A stretch of 37,898 nt of DNA from Actinomycetota bacterium (GTDB taxonomy: Bacteria; Actinomycetota; Actinomycetes; Nanopelagicales; Nanopelagicaceae). The stretch lies in the NCBI GenBank assembly GCA_016870835.1, contig VGAG01000007.1, positions 1 through 37,898 of the forward strand, given 5' to 3'. The notes beneath the pieces are model-generated. The model was not told the DNA's origin. It saw only the letters and a program-made list of their open reading frames with translations, and did no database searches. Made by a program: the position numbers and the translations under genes. Below are positions 1 to 8,588 of the stretch, one piece after another (within the stretch, counting starts at the first letter, position 1; each line of letters opens with the position of its first letter).

Positions 1-1667
1 CCGAGATAGCCGCCGTAATAAACACCCTTTGGATCCTGAATGGTCACGCTAACTACATATTCCGGTTTATCGGCCGGAGCAAATCCAATAAATGAAGCTG
101 TGTAACCGCGGTAGCAACCACAGGTGTCATTTATTCGTCGCGCAGTTCCAGTCTTGCCCGCAACTCGGTAACCAGAAATTGCTGCACCAGCTGCAGTTCC
201 TGCAGATGAGACAACGCTCTCCATCATCAAGCGCATCTTTACAGCTGTCTCTTTACTTATTACCCGCTCGGAGCTCTGCTTCTCAGAGGGTGTGTAGCGA
301 CCAGCTGCATCGCTATGGCCAGCAATCAAAGTTGGAGTTACCTTCACTCCATCATTTGCAATAGTTGCAAAGACTGAAGTCGCCTGCATCGCAGTTACGG
401 AGTACCCCTGACCAAAGGCAACTGTTGGCGCGGTTGTGCCTGACCAGTCCTTAACATCTAATAACTTTCCAGATTCTTCGCCGGGCAGCCCAGAACCGGT
501 CTTTACCGATACGCCAAACTTCTTTAGGTAAGAATGAAGCTTTTCATTTGAAATCATCTCGCCAACTTTTATTGCAGCTGTATTACTCGAAGTTGCAAGC
601 GCTCCGGAGAGCGTGAGTTTTAAAGTTGGATGCGGATCATGATCCTTAAAGACTTTTATGGAGCGCTTTAACTTATATGGAACGGTCATGATGGATTCCG
701 GCTCGATCTTTCCCTCTTCAATCGCCGCTGCAAATGTGATTACTTTGCCAGTTGAACCAGGCTCGTAAACCTCTTGAACTGAAGGGTTTTGCCAATGATA
801 TGGATCGACTCCTTGGGTCTTACCCGGAGTAAAAGAGGGAAATGAGGCATGAGCGATGATGTGACCAGTCGCCGGATCCATCACAATCACAGTTCCAGAT
901 AGCGCCTTAGCTTTTTGTACTGCTTTTCGAATTGACTCTTGCGCAACCCATTGAACATCGCGATCAATTGTTAATCGAATCGTGTTGCCGCGCCGCTCCT
1001 CGGCAGTGATTTTTTGAGTACCTGGGATTATCGTTCCAGCAGCGTTGGAGTAAGTGTATTCACCATTAACTCCAGCAAGTTTTGAATTCATGCTGTACTC
1101 AAGGCCAGCTGCGCCTTGACCAGCTTGATTCACAAATCCAATTACTGCTGCCCCTAGCTCGCCTTCTGGATATTCACGGGCATAGATTCGCTCTGCGAAA
1201 AATCCGAGGAGGCGCTTTTGCATTCCGCCTTCAGTCTTAATCACTTCATCGTTGTAATCCTCGACCGCCTTTTCTAGAGCCCTCCAAACGCTTGGTTTTA
1301 CGCTCTTTGCGATCACAACATATCTACGCTCGCCAACTAGTTGTTGCGCAAGTGCTTCCTCATTCATATCAAGAATGGGGGCCGCAAGTGCCGCTAGCTT
1401 CTTGGGATAATCAACAATCACTTGATCAACCAAGATGCGATAAGAAGAGACGCTGCGAGCAAACTCAACTCCATTTATATCGGTAATCGCCCCTCTTGGC
1501 GCCATGATGACGGAGCGCTTGGTTAACTCATTATCGGCAAAACTCGCATAACCCGCTGCTCTTACTGCTTGTACATCAATGAGGCGGATAGAGAAGACCG
1601 CAATTAGCACTAGTGAGATTGCGACCAGGTACTTAATCCTCCGGCCTACTAGCGCATCATGTGGCAT
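1..1667 (-). CDS. ftsI: Septal peptidoglycan transpeptidase FtsI/PbpB (class B PBP), 3' end cut by window edge
   Basis: The frame is open from ATG 1667 to the left edge (555 codons), so only the C-terminal end is missing. The protein starts with a short cytoplasmic stretch and one membrane segment (about residues 12-30), then a PBP dimerisation domain and the transpeptidase domain. The three penicillin-binding motifs are visible: SxxK as STGK with Ser305 and Lys308, SxN as SSN at 360-362, and KTG at 505-507. It cross-links peptidoglycan at the division septum and is the usual partner of FtsW. Its ATG directly follows the TAG stop of the ftsL-like gene, so the two should be translationally coupled in the dcw operon. 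No catalytic residue is missing. The family is certain; the exact C-terminus, including any PASTA domain, cannot be seen. Confidence 0.96.
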   Translation of the reverse strand, partial: MPHDALVGRRIKYLVAISLVLIAVFSIRLIDVQAVRAAGYASFADNELTKRSVIMAPRGAITDINGVEFARSVSSYRILVDQVIVDYPKKLAALAAPILDMNEEALAQQLVGERRYVVIAKSVKPSVWRALEKAVEDYNDEVIKTEGGMQKRLLGFFAERIYAREYPEGELGAAVIGFVNQAGQGAAGLEYSMNSKLAGVNGEYTYSNAAGTIIPGTQKITAEERRGNTIRLTIDRDVQWVAQESIRKAVQKAKALSGTVIVMDPATGHIIAHASFPSFTPGKTQGVDPYHWQNPSVQEVYEPGSTGKVITFAAAIEEGKIEPESIMTVPYKLKRSIKVFKDHDPHPTLKLTLSGALATSSNTAAIKVGEMISNEKLHSYLKKFGVSVKTGSGLPGEESGKLLDVKDWSGTTAPTVAFGQGYSVTAMQATSVFATIANDGVKVTPTLIAGHSDAAGRYTPSEKQSSERVISKETAVKMRLMMESVVSSAGTAAGAAISGYRVAGKTGTARRINDTCGCYRGYTASFIGFAPADKPEYVVSVTIQDPKGVYYGGYL

Positions 1668-2081
1668 CTAAGGTTTCACCTTCTCGGCCTTTGGTGCAGG
1701 GACCTCAGAGAGATCAAGAAATCTCGGTGTCGAACTAGGAACCATTCCCAGATTTACTGCGCGTTCTGCCAATTTCTCTGGAGTTGAAATTATGGCGACC
1801 TCGCGTAGCGCTTCTTCGCGCGCCTCGTTTATTGAGATTGCCTCAAGCTTTAACTCTTTGATTCGCACCGCATCATTTCCCAGCAAGATGTTGATCCCAA
1901 GTAATCCGAGTAATCCAAGGGCAAGGATGAAACCAATCAGCCCATAAAAGAGGCGATCACTAGCTTGTTCGCCAGCAACAGGGCGAAGCTCGGGCACCAG
2001 CCTTAAAACAGCGCGAGTTGAGCGACCTACAACAATCTTCCGTGATTTGGTTACAGCCGGTGCGAGAGCAGATAGAGCCAT
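1668..2081 (-). CDS. ftsL: FtsL-like division protein (bitopic, septum formation)
   Basis: This 137-residue protein has a basic cytoplasmic N-terminus of about 45 residues, one strongly hydrophobic segment at roughly 45-68, then a heptad-like, charged periplasmic region and a proline-rich tail. That is the layout of FtsL/DivIC proteins, which assemble with FtsQ and FtsB and activate FtsWI. Sequence conservation in FtsL is poor, so the call rests on topology and position: it sits between rsmH and ftsI, where actinobacteria carry this gene (Rv2164c in M. tuberculosis). The ATG overlaps the rsmH stop by one base (TAATG) and its own stop abuts ftsI. No regulatory signal of its own is visible; it should be read from the mraZ promoter. 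Confidence 0.82.
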   Translation of the reverse strand: MALSALAPAVTKSRKIVVGRSTRAVLRLVPELRPVAGEQASDRLFYGLIGFILALGLLGLLGINILLGNDAVRIKELKLEAISINEAREEALREVAIISTPEKLAERAVNLGMVPSSTPRFLDLSEVPAPKAEKVKP

Positions 2082-3022
2082 TAGCTCGCCACCCGCTCAA
2101 TCGCACGTAACCGGACGGATTGCGCACGGGAATTTTCTTTTATCTCTTCTTCACTGGCTTTCTCACTGCCGCGAAATACCAATTCAAATTTCGCTTTTAG
2201 CTCTTCAATCTCAACTGGAAGCTCTCTGGGACTCTTAGATTCACTAGCTTCCTGAAAGATCGCTTTCACAATTTTGTCTTCCAGAGATTGGAACGACATG
2301 ACAACTACACGGCCGCCAACTTTTGTAATATTGAGCGCCTTTGGAAGTGCTCGCTTCAGAATTTCTAGTTCTTGATTTACCTCGATGCGAATCGCTTGGA
2401 AAGTGCGCTTCGCTGGGTTTCCACCAATACGCCGTGCGGGGGCTGGGATGCTCGCTTTTATTAGATCGGCAAGATCAGTTGTAGTTTTCAAACTACCGGA
2501 GGCGCGCGCTTTGATGATGTTCTCGGCGATCCGACTGGCAAAACGCTCCTCGCCATAGACCTTCAAAATGCGAATTAACTGGCTCTTTTCATAGTTTGAA
2601 AGAAGATCTGCAGCCGTCATCCCAGTCGAGTTATCCATACGCATATCAAGCGGGGCGGTATGTGCATATGAAAAACCACGCTCTACATGATCTAGCTGAA
2701 GGGAGGAGACTCCGAGATCAAAGAGGATTCCATCTACTCCGTTTATTCCGAGTTCGCTCAAGACTTCGGCAATCTCGTCGTAAACGGCATGAATAACAGT
2801 GATGCGATCTGCGAAGCGCTCGAGACGACTTGTGGCTATTGCAATCGCTTCTTTATCTCGATCTAGACCTACAACTCTTAGCTTTGGAAAACGCTCTAGT
2901 AAAGCCTCGGAGTGACCGCCCATCCCAAGAGTTGCATCAACAACAATTGGAGATGCGCTTCGTTCTATCGATGGAGTAAGAAGTGCCAGGCAACGCTCAA
3001 GTGCGACTGGCTTGTGAATCAT
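2081..3022 (-). CDS. rsmH: 16S rRNA m4C1402 N4-methyltransferase RsmH (MraW)
   Basis: A SAM-dependent methyltransferase of 313 residues that methylates N4 of C1402 in the decoding centre of 16S rRNA. The N-terminus HKPVALERCLALL, the SAM-binding VDATLGMGGHS, the GILFDLGVSSLQLD segment, RGFSY, and GGNPAKRTFQAIRIEVN are all family hallmarks. I chose ATG 3022 because a strong Shine-Dalgarno run (GGAGGGG, about 3025-3031) lies just upstream and because orthologues begin this way; an upstream ATG at 3079 would add 19 low-complexity basic residues and run into the structured leader. It is the second gene of the mraZ operon, separated from mraZ by about 160 nt that contain a candidate regulatory RNA. 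Confidence 0.96.
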   Translation of the reverse strand: MIHKPVALERCLALLTPSIERSASPIVVDATLGMGGHSEALLERFPKLRVVGLDRDKEAIAIATSRLERFADRITVIHAVYDEIAEVLSELGINGVDGILFDLGVSSLQLDHVERGFSYAHTAPLDMRMDNSTGMTAADLLSNYEKSQLIRILKVYGEERFASRIAENIIKARASGSLKTTTDLADLIKASIPAPARRIGGNPAKRTFQAIRIEVNQELEILKRALPKALNITKVGGRVVVMSFQSLEDKIVKAIFQEASESKSPRELPVEIEELKAKFELVFRGSEKASEEEIKENSRAQSVRLRAIERVAS

Positions 3023-3078
3023 CTTCCCCTCCCTCATCTCGTTCGCTCCCGCTTGCTTCTTCTTAACTTCCCTCTGCA

Positions 3079-3163
3079 CTGGTCACCGCCGGCCGACGGA
3101 TCTTTGGGGGGTTGAGCGGCGCCGGGGAAGGGGCGTCGCTCGCTGAAGGTCGGCGGTGGCCAG
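3079..3163 (-). ncRNA. Structured GC-rich leader of rsmH, candidate mraW RNA motif
   Basis: Between mraZ and rsmH a GC-rich block can fold, on the minus strand, into a long outer stem (3150-3163 with 3079-3096, core GGCGGTGGCCAG on the plus strand against CTGGTCACCGCC) enclosing an inner hairpin (3132-3141 with 3114-3123, nine of ten pairs, 8-nt loop 3124-3131). Composition is far more GC-rich than the surrounding genes, which argues for selection on structure. The mraW RNA motif is a known actinobacterial cis-element in exactly this place, ahead of mraW/rsmH. I identify it by position and foldability, not by covariance-model match. It ends about 57 nt before the rsmH start, leaving room for control of readthrough or translation. 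Confidence 0.6.
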
Positions 3164-3181
3164 AGAAGAGGGCCTAAAGAA

Positions 3182-3613
3182 TTAGAACAACCCCGGGAAC
3201 ACCTCCTCGGAAACTTCGGCGAATCCCTTTTCACGATCTTTCAAATAACTCTTCCAAGATTTGCTATCCCAAATTTCAACTCGAGTATTTGCACCGATAA
3301 CAACGCAATCTTTTTCAAGCGCTGCATATTCGCGAAGTCCAGTTGGAATCATTACGCGACCTTGTTTGTCAGGAATTTCATCATGTGCACCGGCGAACAT
3401 CACACGCATGTAATCGCGCGCTGATTTCGCAGTTAATGGCGCTTGTTTTAGCTGATCTGTAATTCGTGCAAATTCATTACTTGGAAAAACATAAAGACAA
3501 CGCTCTTGGCCTTTTGTAATTACTAATCCACTTGCAAGTTCATCTCGAAATTTTGCGGGGAGTATCAATCTGCCTTTGTCATCGAGGCGAGGTTCATGGG
3601 TGCCTAGAAACAC
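3182..3613 (-). CDS. mraZ: Transcriptional regulator MraZ
   Basis: A 143-residue protein with the canonical two SpoVT/AbrB-like swapped-hairpin domains: residues about 5-50 ([20 protein letters not shown]) and 75-120 ([16 protein letters not shown]). MraZ forms ring oligomers and binds direct repeats in its own promoter, controlling the dcw operon. The start is GTG 3613, set by a strong ribosome site (GGAGG at 3619-3623, 5-nt spacing) and by the invariant MF-G-H-N-terminal sequence. It heads mraZ–rsmH–ftsL–ftsI. Phased repeats and a good promoter lie just upstream, consistent with autoregulation. Length is normal and both DNA-binding loops are intact. Confidence 0.97.
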   Translation of the reverse strand: MFLGTHEPRLDDKGRLILPAKFRDELASGLVITKGQERCLYVFPSNEFARITDQLKQAPLTAKSARDYMRVMFAGAHDEIPDKQGRVMIPTGLREYAALEKDCVVIGANTRVEIWDSKSWKSYLKDREKGFAEVSEEVFPGLF

Positions 3614-3634
3614 TTAAACCTCCCCCGGTCCTGC

Positions 3635-3654
3635 CGCAGAACCCCCGTTCTGCG
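3635..3654 (-). promoter_or_regulatory. Hairpin in the mraZ 5' leader
   Basis: A perfect 8-bp inverted repeat, CGCAGAAC / GTTCTGCG, with a 4-nt loop, lies between the predicted transcription start and the mraZ ribosome site (3619-3623). It has no following U-tract, so it is not an intrinsic terminator. It may stabilise the leader or modulate translation; it could also be a protein-binding dyad. Confidence 0.45.
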
Positions 3655-3657
3655 TAA

Positions 3658-3707
3658 TTCCCCACTTTACTCCCTTTTACTCCATTTTCAACCACCCTTC
3701 TCCATTT
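3658..3707 (-). promoter_or_regulatory. mraZ promoter with phased MraZ-box repeats
   Basis: Reading toward mraZ, a -35 TTGAAA (3691-3686) and -10 TAAAGT (3669-3664) are separated by 16 bp. Across and beside them runs a series of G-rich units on one strand (AATGGAG, AGGGTGG, AATGGAG, AAGGGAG, AGTGGGG) at 10-11 bp steps, about one helical turn apart. MraZ is known to bind tandem TGGGN-type repeats with this period in its own promoter, so I read this as the autoregulatory operator. Repeats cover the spacer and -10, which predicts repression. Confidence 0.65.
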
Positions 3708-3751
3708 GCCCGCATAGGCAAAAGCGCCTTCCTCCACTTGGTTTTGGGCAT

Positions 3752-3776
3752 AAAAAAACCCGCCAAAAGGCGGGTG
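3752..3776 (-). terminator. Intrinsic terminator after the DUF3040 gene
   Basis: On the minus strand ACCCGCC-TTTT-GGCGGGT (3776-3759) forms a perfect 7-bp GC-rich hairpin followed by a run of T residues (3759-3753). It lies 15 bp past the DUF3040 stop and isolates the mraZ promoter from upstream transcription. Confidence 0.92.
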
Positions 3777-3791
3777 TGTGAGCGGAGTTAG

Positions 3792-4148
3792 TTACTCCCC
3801 AAAGGTCCTTTTATCCCAGCGTTGCTCAAAGCGATCGCTCCACTTTGAGCTCTTTTTCTCCCTTGGAGCCCGGTTAGCCATGCTATTCATGAGGCCACCG
3901 AGGTTAGAGATTGCCAGAACTGCTCCACCTAGGGAGATTGCAAAGCCGAAGATTCCGATCACAGGGGTCTTGGAGATCATCCCGGACAGCAAGCCCAAGA
4001 TGCCCGCCACAACGAGAAGGAATCCAACGACCACTCGAGTACGACTCGGGGTCTTGCCGCTAAATGCTGAGATAAGGCGCGGATCATCGGCGGCGAGAGC
4101 TTCTTCCATCTCTGCCAAGAGGCGCTTTTCATGCTCAGAAAGTGGCAT
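3792..4148 (-). CDS. DUF3040 small membrane protein
   Basis: A 118-residue protein of the actinobacterial DUF3040 family. The N-terminus MPLSEHEKRLLAEMEEAL followed by the D-P-R-L stretch is the family signature. Two hydrophobic segments (about residues 38-57 and 60-82) make it an integral membrane protein, followed by a basic tail. The function of the family is unknown; members are commonly beside the dcw cluster, as here and in M. tuberculosis. A TATCGT hexamer 7 nt before the ATG suggests its own leaderless promoter, and an intrinsic terminator follows. It is therefore probably a single-gene transcript, although readthrough from dinB is possible. Confidence 0.85.
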   Translation of the reverse strand: MPLSEHEKRLLAEMEEALAADDPRLISAFSGKTPSRTRVVVGFLLVVAGILGLLSGMISKTPVIGIFGFAISLGGAVLAISNLGGLMNSMANRAPREKKSSKWSDRFEQRWDKRTFGE

Positions 4149-4155
4149 GGCGCTT

Positions 4156-4161
4156 ACGATA
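4156..4161 (-). promoter_or_regulatory. Predicted -10 of a leaderless DUF3040 transcript
   Basis: TATCGT matches TANNNT and ends 7 nt before the ATG at 4148, so the transcript would begin at the start codon. There is no Shine-Dalgarno sequence. No clear -35 is seen. Confidence 0.4.
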
Positions 4162-4198
4162 GTAGAAGCGACGAGTGAGCGAAAGTCGAATTCCTCAC

Positions 4199-5410
4199 TC
4201 AGCGCTCAGCGATATCTGGGTCCTCACTTTCATCCTCCTGAGAACCCTCTTCGATCAACCTCGCTGGTTGAACGCTGCCACGACCAAAGCGGGCGATCGC
4301 TCGGTCAATCGCATCTTGAGCTTCACGCCATCCACTCTCCCGCTCGCCTAATTCGAGTTGTTCGACCGCTTCATTCTCATCGATCAGATTTTCAAGCGAG
4401 ACGCCGAGCAATCGAATCCTTGAGCCATCCAATTTGAGAGCGAGATATAGCTCGCGGGCAATTTCAAAGACATCATGCATCCCGCTAATTCCATAGGCGA
4501 GCGTCTTTGATTTTGTGAGGTTTGTGAAGTCAGAGAATCTAACCTTCAAACCAATCGTGCGCGCCCGCAATTCGCGCTTACGCATCCGATGAGTAACTCG
4601 CTCTGACAGTCGGAGCAACTCACGCAAAATCTCTTCGCGGTCTTCGAGATCATATGCAAAAGTCTCGGCAGCGCTAATGCTCTTTTCGGGGGCATCGGTT
4701 ATTACCTCTCGAAAGTCTCTCCCCCATGCGAGTTCGTAGAGTGATTCACCCGCGCCCTCTCCGAGCGCACGCTTTAGCGTCTCGACTGGGGTGTTTGCGA
4801 TATCACCAACGGTGCGCAATCCAAGTTTTTGTAGCTCTTCATTTGTCTTTGGGCCAACTCCCCAGAGCTCACCAACAGGTAGCGGATGAAGGAAGGTGAG
4901 TACTCGATCTTCAGCAATCTCAAGCATCCCATCCGGCTTACATCTACCAGAAGCTAATTTCGCTATGAATTTAGAGGTTGCGATACCAACGGAACAAGTT
5001 ATCCGCTCTTGTTCCTTTACTCGCTTGCGAATAGCGGTTGCGATTTCTCTCCCGCTTCCAAATAAGCGCCTTGAACCACTTACATCCAAAAAAGCTTCAT
5101 CAAGTGAAAGCGGTTCAACATGAGGTGTGAAATCAAAGAAGATCTCCATTACTCGCCGGGAAACTTCGGAATAGCGCTCATGATCGGGAGGGATGAAAAT
5201 TGCTTTCGGCGCCATCCGTTGCGCTCTTGCGACTGGCATAGCTGCACGAATTCCAAACTTACGAGCGGCATAGTTTGCAGAGAGGACTACTCCCCGCGCC
5301 CCAGCGCCAACAACTAGCGGTTTTCCTTGGTATTGGGGGTAGTCGAGTTCAGAGACTGAGGCAAAGAATGCATCCATATCGACATGCAAAATTGTGGAGC
5401 GTTCTCTCAT
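4199..5410 (-). CDS. dinB: DNA polymerase IV (Y-family translesion polymerase DinB)
   Basis: A Y-family DNA polymerase of 403 residues that bypasses damaged bases with low fidelity. The N-terminal ILHVDMDAFFASV supplies the first metal ligand (Asp11) and SLDEAFLDV supplies Asp104 and Glu105, so all three catalytic carboxylates are present. Palm, fingers, thumb (with the helix-hairpin-helix around GELWGVGPKTNEELQKLG) and little-finger domains follow, and a QLELG motif near the C-terminus could bind the beta clamp. ATG 5410 puts the start 4 nt after the dnaE2 stop and fits the family N-terminus; ATG 5434, overlapping dnaE2, is an alternative. It is the third gene of an SOS operon, where many actinobacteria instead carry catalytically dead ImuB. 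The tail is acidic and probably disordered. Confidence 0.95.
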   Translation of the reverse strand: MRERSTILHVDMDAFFASVSELDYPQYQGKPLVVGAGARGVVLSANYAARKFGIRAAMPVARAQRMAPKAIFIPPDHERYSEVSRRVMEIFFDFTPHVEPLSLDEAFLDVSGSRRLFGSGREIATAIRKRVKEQERITCSVGIATSKFIAKLASGRCKPDGMLEIAEDRVLTFLHPLPVGELWGVGPKTNEELQKLGLRTVGDIANTPVETLKRALGEGAGESLYELAWGRDFREVITDAPEKSISAAETFAYDLEDREEILRELLRLSERVTHRMRKRELRARTIGLKVRFSDFTNLTKSKTLAYGISGMHDVFEIARELYLALKLDGSRIRLLGVSLENLIDENEAVEQLELGERESGWREAQDAIDRAIARFGRGSVQPARLIEEGSQEDESEDPDIAER

Positions 5411-5414
5411 CTCT

Positions 5415-8400
5415 TCACTCACAAGATGCGACATTACGCCACTTCTCATATGCAGTTGAGAGCTCCCACGCCCCGGTTGCTCTTAGTGAAATACCGCGTG
5501 GCCCAGTTCTACGTATCTCTCCTTTTACTAATAACAGCCAAGAGTTAAGTAAGGTACTTGCATAAGAGTTCTGGGCATCTTCAAAGAAAGTTGCATCGCT
5601 ACATCCAAATCCATCATCAAGGGTAAGAAACATGACCCGCTTTCCAGAGCGAACTGGCGGGGTTTGCAGCGCAACTTTCACACCGGCTACTAGTACCTCT
5701 GATTTGGAGCGCTGTTTTAATAATTCGCTAGAGCGGATAGCTCCGATCTCATTTAGAAAATCGGCATAGAACTCAATCATGTGGTGCGAGACATCCATAT
5801 TTAGATGCTCAATCTCATTTCTTACTACCTCATCGCTTCTTAAATCAGGTAGCCCGGTCTTAACTAAAGATGGGGTGAAGGCGATTGTGAGTTGTGAGCC
5901 ACCTGCTTTATTAGATGAGCGAGACCATCTATATAAATCATTTAAGTGAAGTAGTAAGTCCCGGCGATTAAGGCTTGATTCATATAGCGCATCGAAAGCC
6001 CCAAGCATCAATAACGCCTCAGTTGTTGGCCTACTTGCACCGGAGCGGTGAACGAAATCAGCGAGATCTAAAAATGGACGGGCCTTTATTATCGAATCGA
6101 CCTCGTTCTCACTTATCCCATTTACATCGGATAGCGCTATGCGAATCGAATATCCGCTAGCGCGATCTCCTTCGACTCGATAACTTCGGTCAGAGCGATT
6201 TACATCAATCGGAGCGATTGCTATTTTGCATTGTCGGACTTCATCGAGAATCAATCGTTTTGGATACATGCCGGGATCATGGGTAAGTACCCCGGCTAGA
6301 AATTGGGCTGGGTAGTGGGTTTTAAGCCAAGCGGATTGGTAGGTAGGTAAGGCAAAGGCGGCGGCATGTGCTTTGCAAAATCCAAATGAGGCGAAGGCGC
6401 GCAACACATCCCAGACTTCGGTGACCACAGCTAATGAATAGCCTTTAGCGATCGCGCTGGGAAAGAACCAATCGCAGATGATCTGTTGGCTATCTCTATC
6501 GCCTAGAGCTCTCCGCTTCTCATCAGCCTCAGCTAGCGATATCCCAGTCATCGTCGCGATGATCTCAATTACCTGTTCATGAAATACGACTACGCCTTCG
6601 GTATCACTCAATATCGGAGCTAAATCAGGATGAATCATCGAACGCGGCTTCCAGCCTTGGCGACTATTTAAAAAGGGGGTGATCATGTCGCTCTTCACCG
6701 GACCAGGCCTAAAGAGTGAGATATCGATTATTAAGTCATTGAAGCTTTCAGGGGCGAATTTTCCTACCAATTCACGTTGTCCTGGGCTCTCGATTTGAAA
6801 TAAACCAAGGGTCTTTGTGGATTGGATTAATTCAAAGGTAGCGGGATCATCAAGTGGGATTGAATCTAGATCTAATTTCTCATCCGCTACTCGTTCGATC
6901 TCACTTACTGCGTAGGAAAGAGCGGATTGCATCCGAACTCCGAGAATATCTAGCTTTAATAATCCAATCGCTTCTACATCATCTTTATCCCATTGGACCA
7001 TCGGGTATCCACTTGCATTCTTCTCAATCGGGGCTCTGTTGTATAAACCAATATCAGATAGAACAACGGCGCATGGATGCATAGCGAGATTTCTTGGGAG
7101 CCCATCTAATCGCTCTGCAAGTCCAAGTGCCATCTTCCAAATCGGAGCTGTGAGATTAAGGTTTCTTAGTTCAGGTAGATTCTCTAGCGATTTAGTTATA
7201 TTGCGCGCTCTTATATGCGGTAGTGATTTTGCTACTAGATCTATCTCCATCGGCGGCAGCGCAAGAGCAGCGCCAACATCTCGGATTGCATGGCGAGCGC
7301 GATAGGTATCAAACATCGCTACCGTTGCAGCTCGCTCTTGGTAGGAATCAAAGACCTGGGTGTAAATCTCAAGACGTCTTGCTGATTCAACATCGATATC
7401 TATATCTGGAAGAGCGGCGCGAAGCGGCGAACAGAACCGCTCCATCAATAGCCCAAGTGAGAGCGGCTCGACTCCGGAAATTCCTAAGAGATGGCAGACA
7501 AGTGACCCAGCGCCACTTCCTCTAGCGGCAACTCTTATCCCAGAACTTCGCGCTCGATCAGTCACATCAGCAACTGTTAAAAAGTAGGACTCGTAGCCAA
7601 GGCTTTCAATGATCTTTAACTCCTTATCAACCCGCTCCAGCACATCGGGGCGTGATTGGCCGTAACGCCAATCTATTCCGCCGTAACAACGCTCTCGCAG
7701 TAGCCTCACTAGATCGTCCTTAGTGGCTGCGCCAACAACGCTTGGTTCCGGTAGGTGTATTGAGCCAATACCGATATCAGTTTTTGCTGATAGTTGGGCC
7801 ATTTCTGCCCACTCTTTACTTGTCTTAAGTAGCGCTCGACCATTTCGCTCACCAGCCGCTCGAGCAATTAACTCAGCTAGATGAGACATCTCCTCGCTAC
7901 TTTTAAGGAAGGCTTCGGCATTTCTTCGCTCTACTACATTTTTATGAAGTGGAAGGAGGTTACGAGTCGCATCTAAAATATCTGCGATAGGGGCATCGCT
8001 CCGCTCTTTCATCCGAACTGCATTACTTATGAGTGCAGGTAAATCATTATCTCTAGCAAAGCCAAGTGCTCTAACTGCGTGGGTTGTGGAGCGAATGCCT
8101 TCGTTCTCTAAGTGGGAGACGCATTCGATTGCTTGAGATTTAAAGAGATCTCTTGTCTTATTGAATATTGCTAGCGCCTTATCGTAGCGACGTGATGAGA
8201 TAGCACGACTTACTTCTGAATTTGGGCCGTGCAAAAGGAGCAAGTTAGTTGTGTACTCATGATTTGATTTAAAGAATTCAGAGCTAGGTGGAGATTCCAA
8301 TCGCTTTATATTTGTGACTAGTCGAACTAATGAACTCCATGAATTTGGGGTTGCCAAAATAGTTAGTCGAGATTGATTCTCATACTCAATATCTACTCCG

Positions 8401-8588
8401 ATTATGGGAGCGATTGAATTTGCTTGACAGCTAGTTGCAAATCGGATTGCGCCCGCAAGAGTGTCGCGATCGGTTAATGCCAGAGCGCTCATTCCTAATT
8501 CAGATGCTTTAGTAACAAGTTGGTCTGGGAGGGTCGTGCCATATTTAAATGAGTAGCCACTTGCTACATGTAGATGTGTGAAGCTCAT
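5415..8588 (-). CDS. dnaE2: Error-prone DNA polymerase III alpha subunit DnaE2 (ImuC-type)
   Basis: A C-family replicative-type polymerase of 1057 residues, the length of DnaE2 rather than DnaE1 (near 1160-1190). Order: PHP domain (HLHVASGYSFKYG), palm with the catalytic PDIDIDVES pair and KLDILGVR, fingers (including FGFCKAHAAAFALPTYQSAWLK), helix-hairpin-helix, and a C-terminal OB fold (about 955-1040). It lacks the C-terminal tau-binding region of DnaE1. The PHP metal site looks degenerate: the usual TDHD is TDRD. ATG 8588 overlaps the DUF6504 stop as ATGA; an in-frame ATG at 8618 would lie inside DUF6504. It lies in a LexA-boxed operon with dinB, so it should act in induced mutagenic repair, probably with the neighbouring DinB as partner. 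Confidence 0.94.
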   Translation of the reverse strand: MSFTHLHVASGYSFKYGTTLPDQLVTKASELGMSALALTDRDTLAGAIRFATSCQANSIAPIIGVDIEYENQSRLTILATPNSWSSLVRLVTNIKRLESPPSSEFFKSNHEYTTNLLLLHGPNSEVSRAISSRRYDKALAIFNKTRDLFKSQAIECVSHLENEGIRSTTHAVRALGFARDNDLPALISNAVRMKERSDAPIADILDATRNLLPLHKNVVERRNAEAFLKSSEEMSHLAELIARAAGERNGRALLKTSKEWAEMAQLSAKTDIGIGSIHLPEPSVVGAATKDDLVRLLRERCYGGIDWRYGQSRPDVLERVDKELKIIESLGYESYFLTVADVTDRARSSGIRVAARGSGAGSLVCHLLGISGVEPLSLGLLMERFCSPLRAALPDIDIDVESARRLEIYTQVFDSYQERAATVAMFDTYRARHAIRDVGAALALPPMEIDLVAKSLPHIRARNITKSLENLPELRNLNLTAPIWKMALGLAERLDGLPRNLAMHPCAVVLSDIGLYNRAPIEKNASGYPMVQWDKDDVEAIGLLKLDILGVRMQSALSYAVSEIERVADEKLDLDSIPLDDPATFELIQSTKTLGLFQIESPGQRELVGKFAPESFNDLIIDISLFRPGPVKSDMITPFLNSRQGWKPRSMIHPDLAPILSDTEGVVVFHEQVIEIIATMTGISLAEADEKRRALGDRDSQQIICDWFFPSAIAKGYSLAVVTEVWDVLRAFASFGFCKAHAAAFALPTYQSAWLKTHYPAQFLAGVLTHDPGMYPKRLILDEVRQCKIAIAPIDVNRSDRSYRVEGDRASGYSIRIALSDVNGISENEVDSIIKARPFLDLADFVHRSGASRPTTEALLMLGAFDALYESSLNRRDLLLHLNDLYRWSRSSNKAGGSQLTIAFTPSLVKTGLPDLRSDEVVRNEIEHLNMDVSHHMIEFYADFLNEIGAIRSSELLKQRSKSEVLVAGVKVALQTPPVRSGKRVMFLTLDDGFGCSDATFFEDAQNSYASTLLNSWLLLVKGEIRRTGPRGISLRATGAWELSTAYEKWRNVASCE

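Noticed and set aside
4173-4200. GAGTGAG/CTCACTC hairpin after dinB as a terminator
   Set aside because: The stem is short with a 14-nt loop and no U-tract follows.
3778-4437. A 219-residue plus-strand open frame antisense to DUF3040 and dinB
   Set aside because: It is low in recognisable domains, rich in Arg/Ser, and lies opposite two well-supported genes and a terminator.
4199-5410. Calling the Y-family protein ImuB
   Set aside because: All three catalytic carboxylates are present, unlike ImuB, and the N-terminus is standard DinB.
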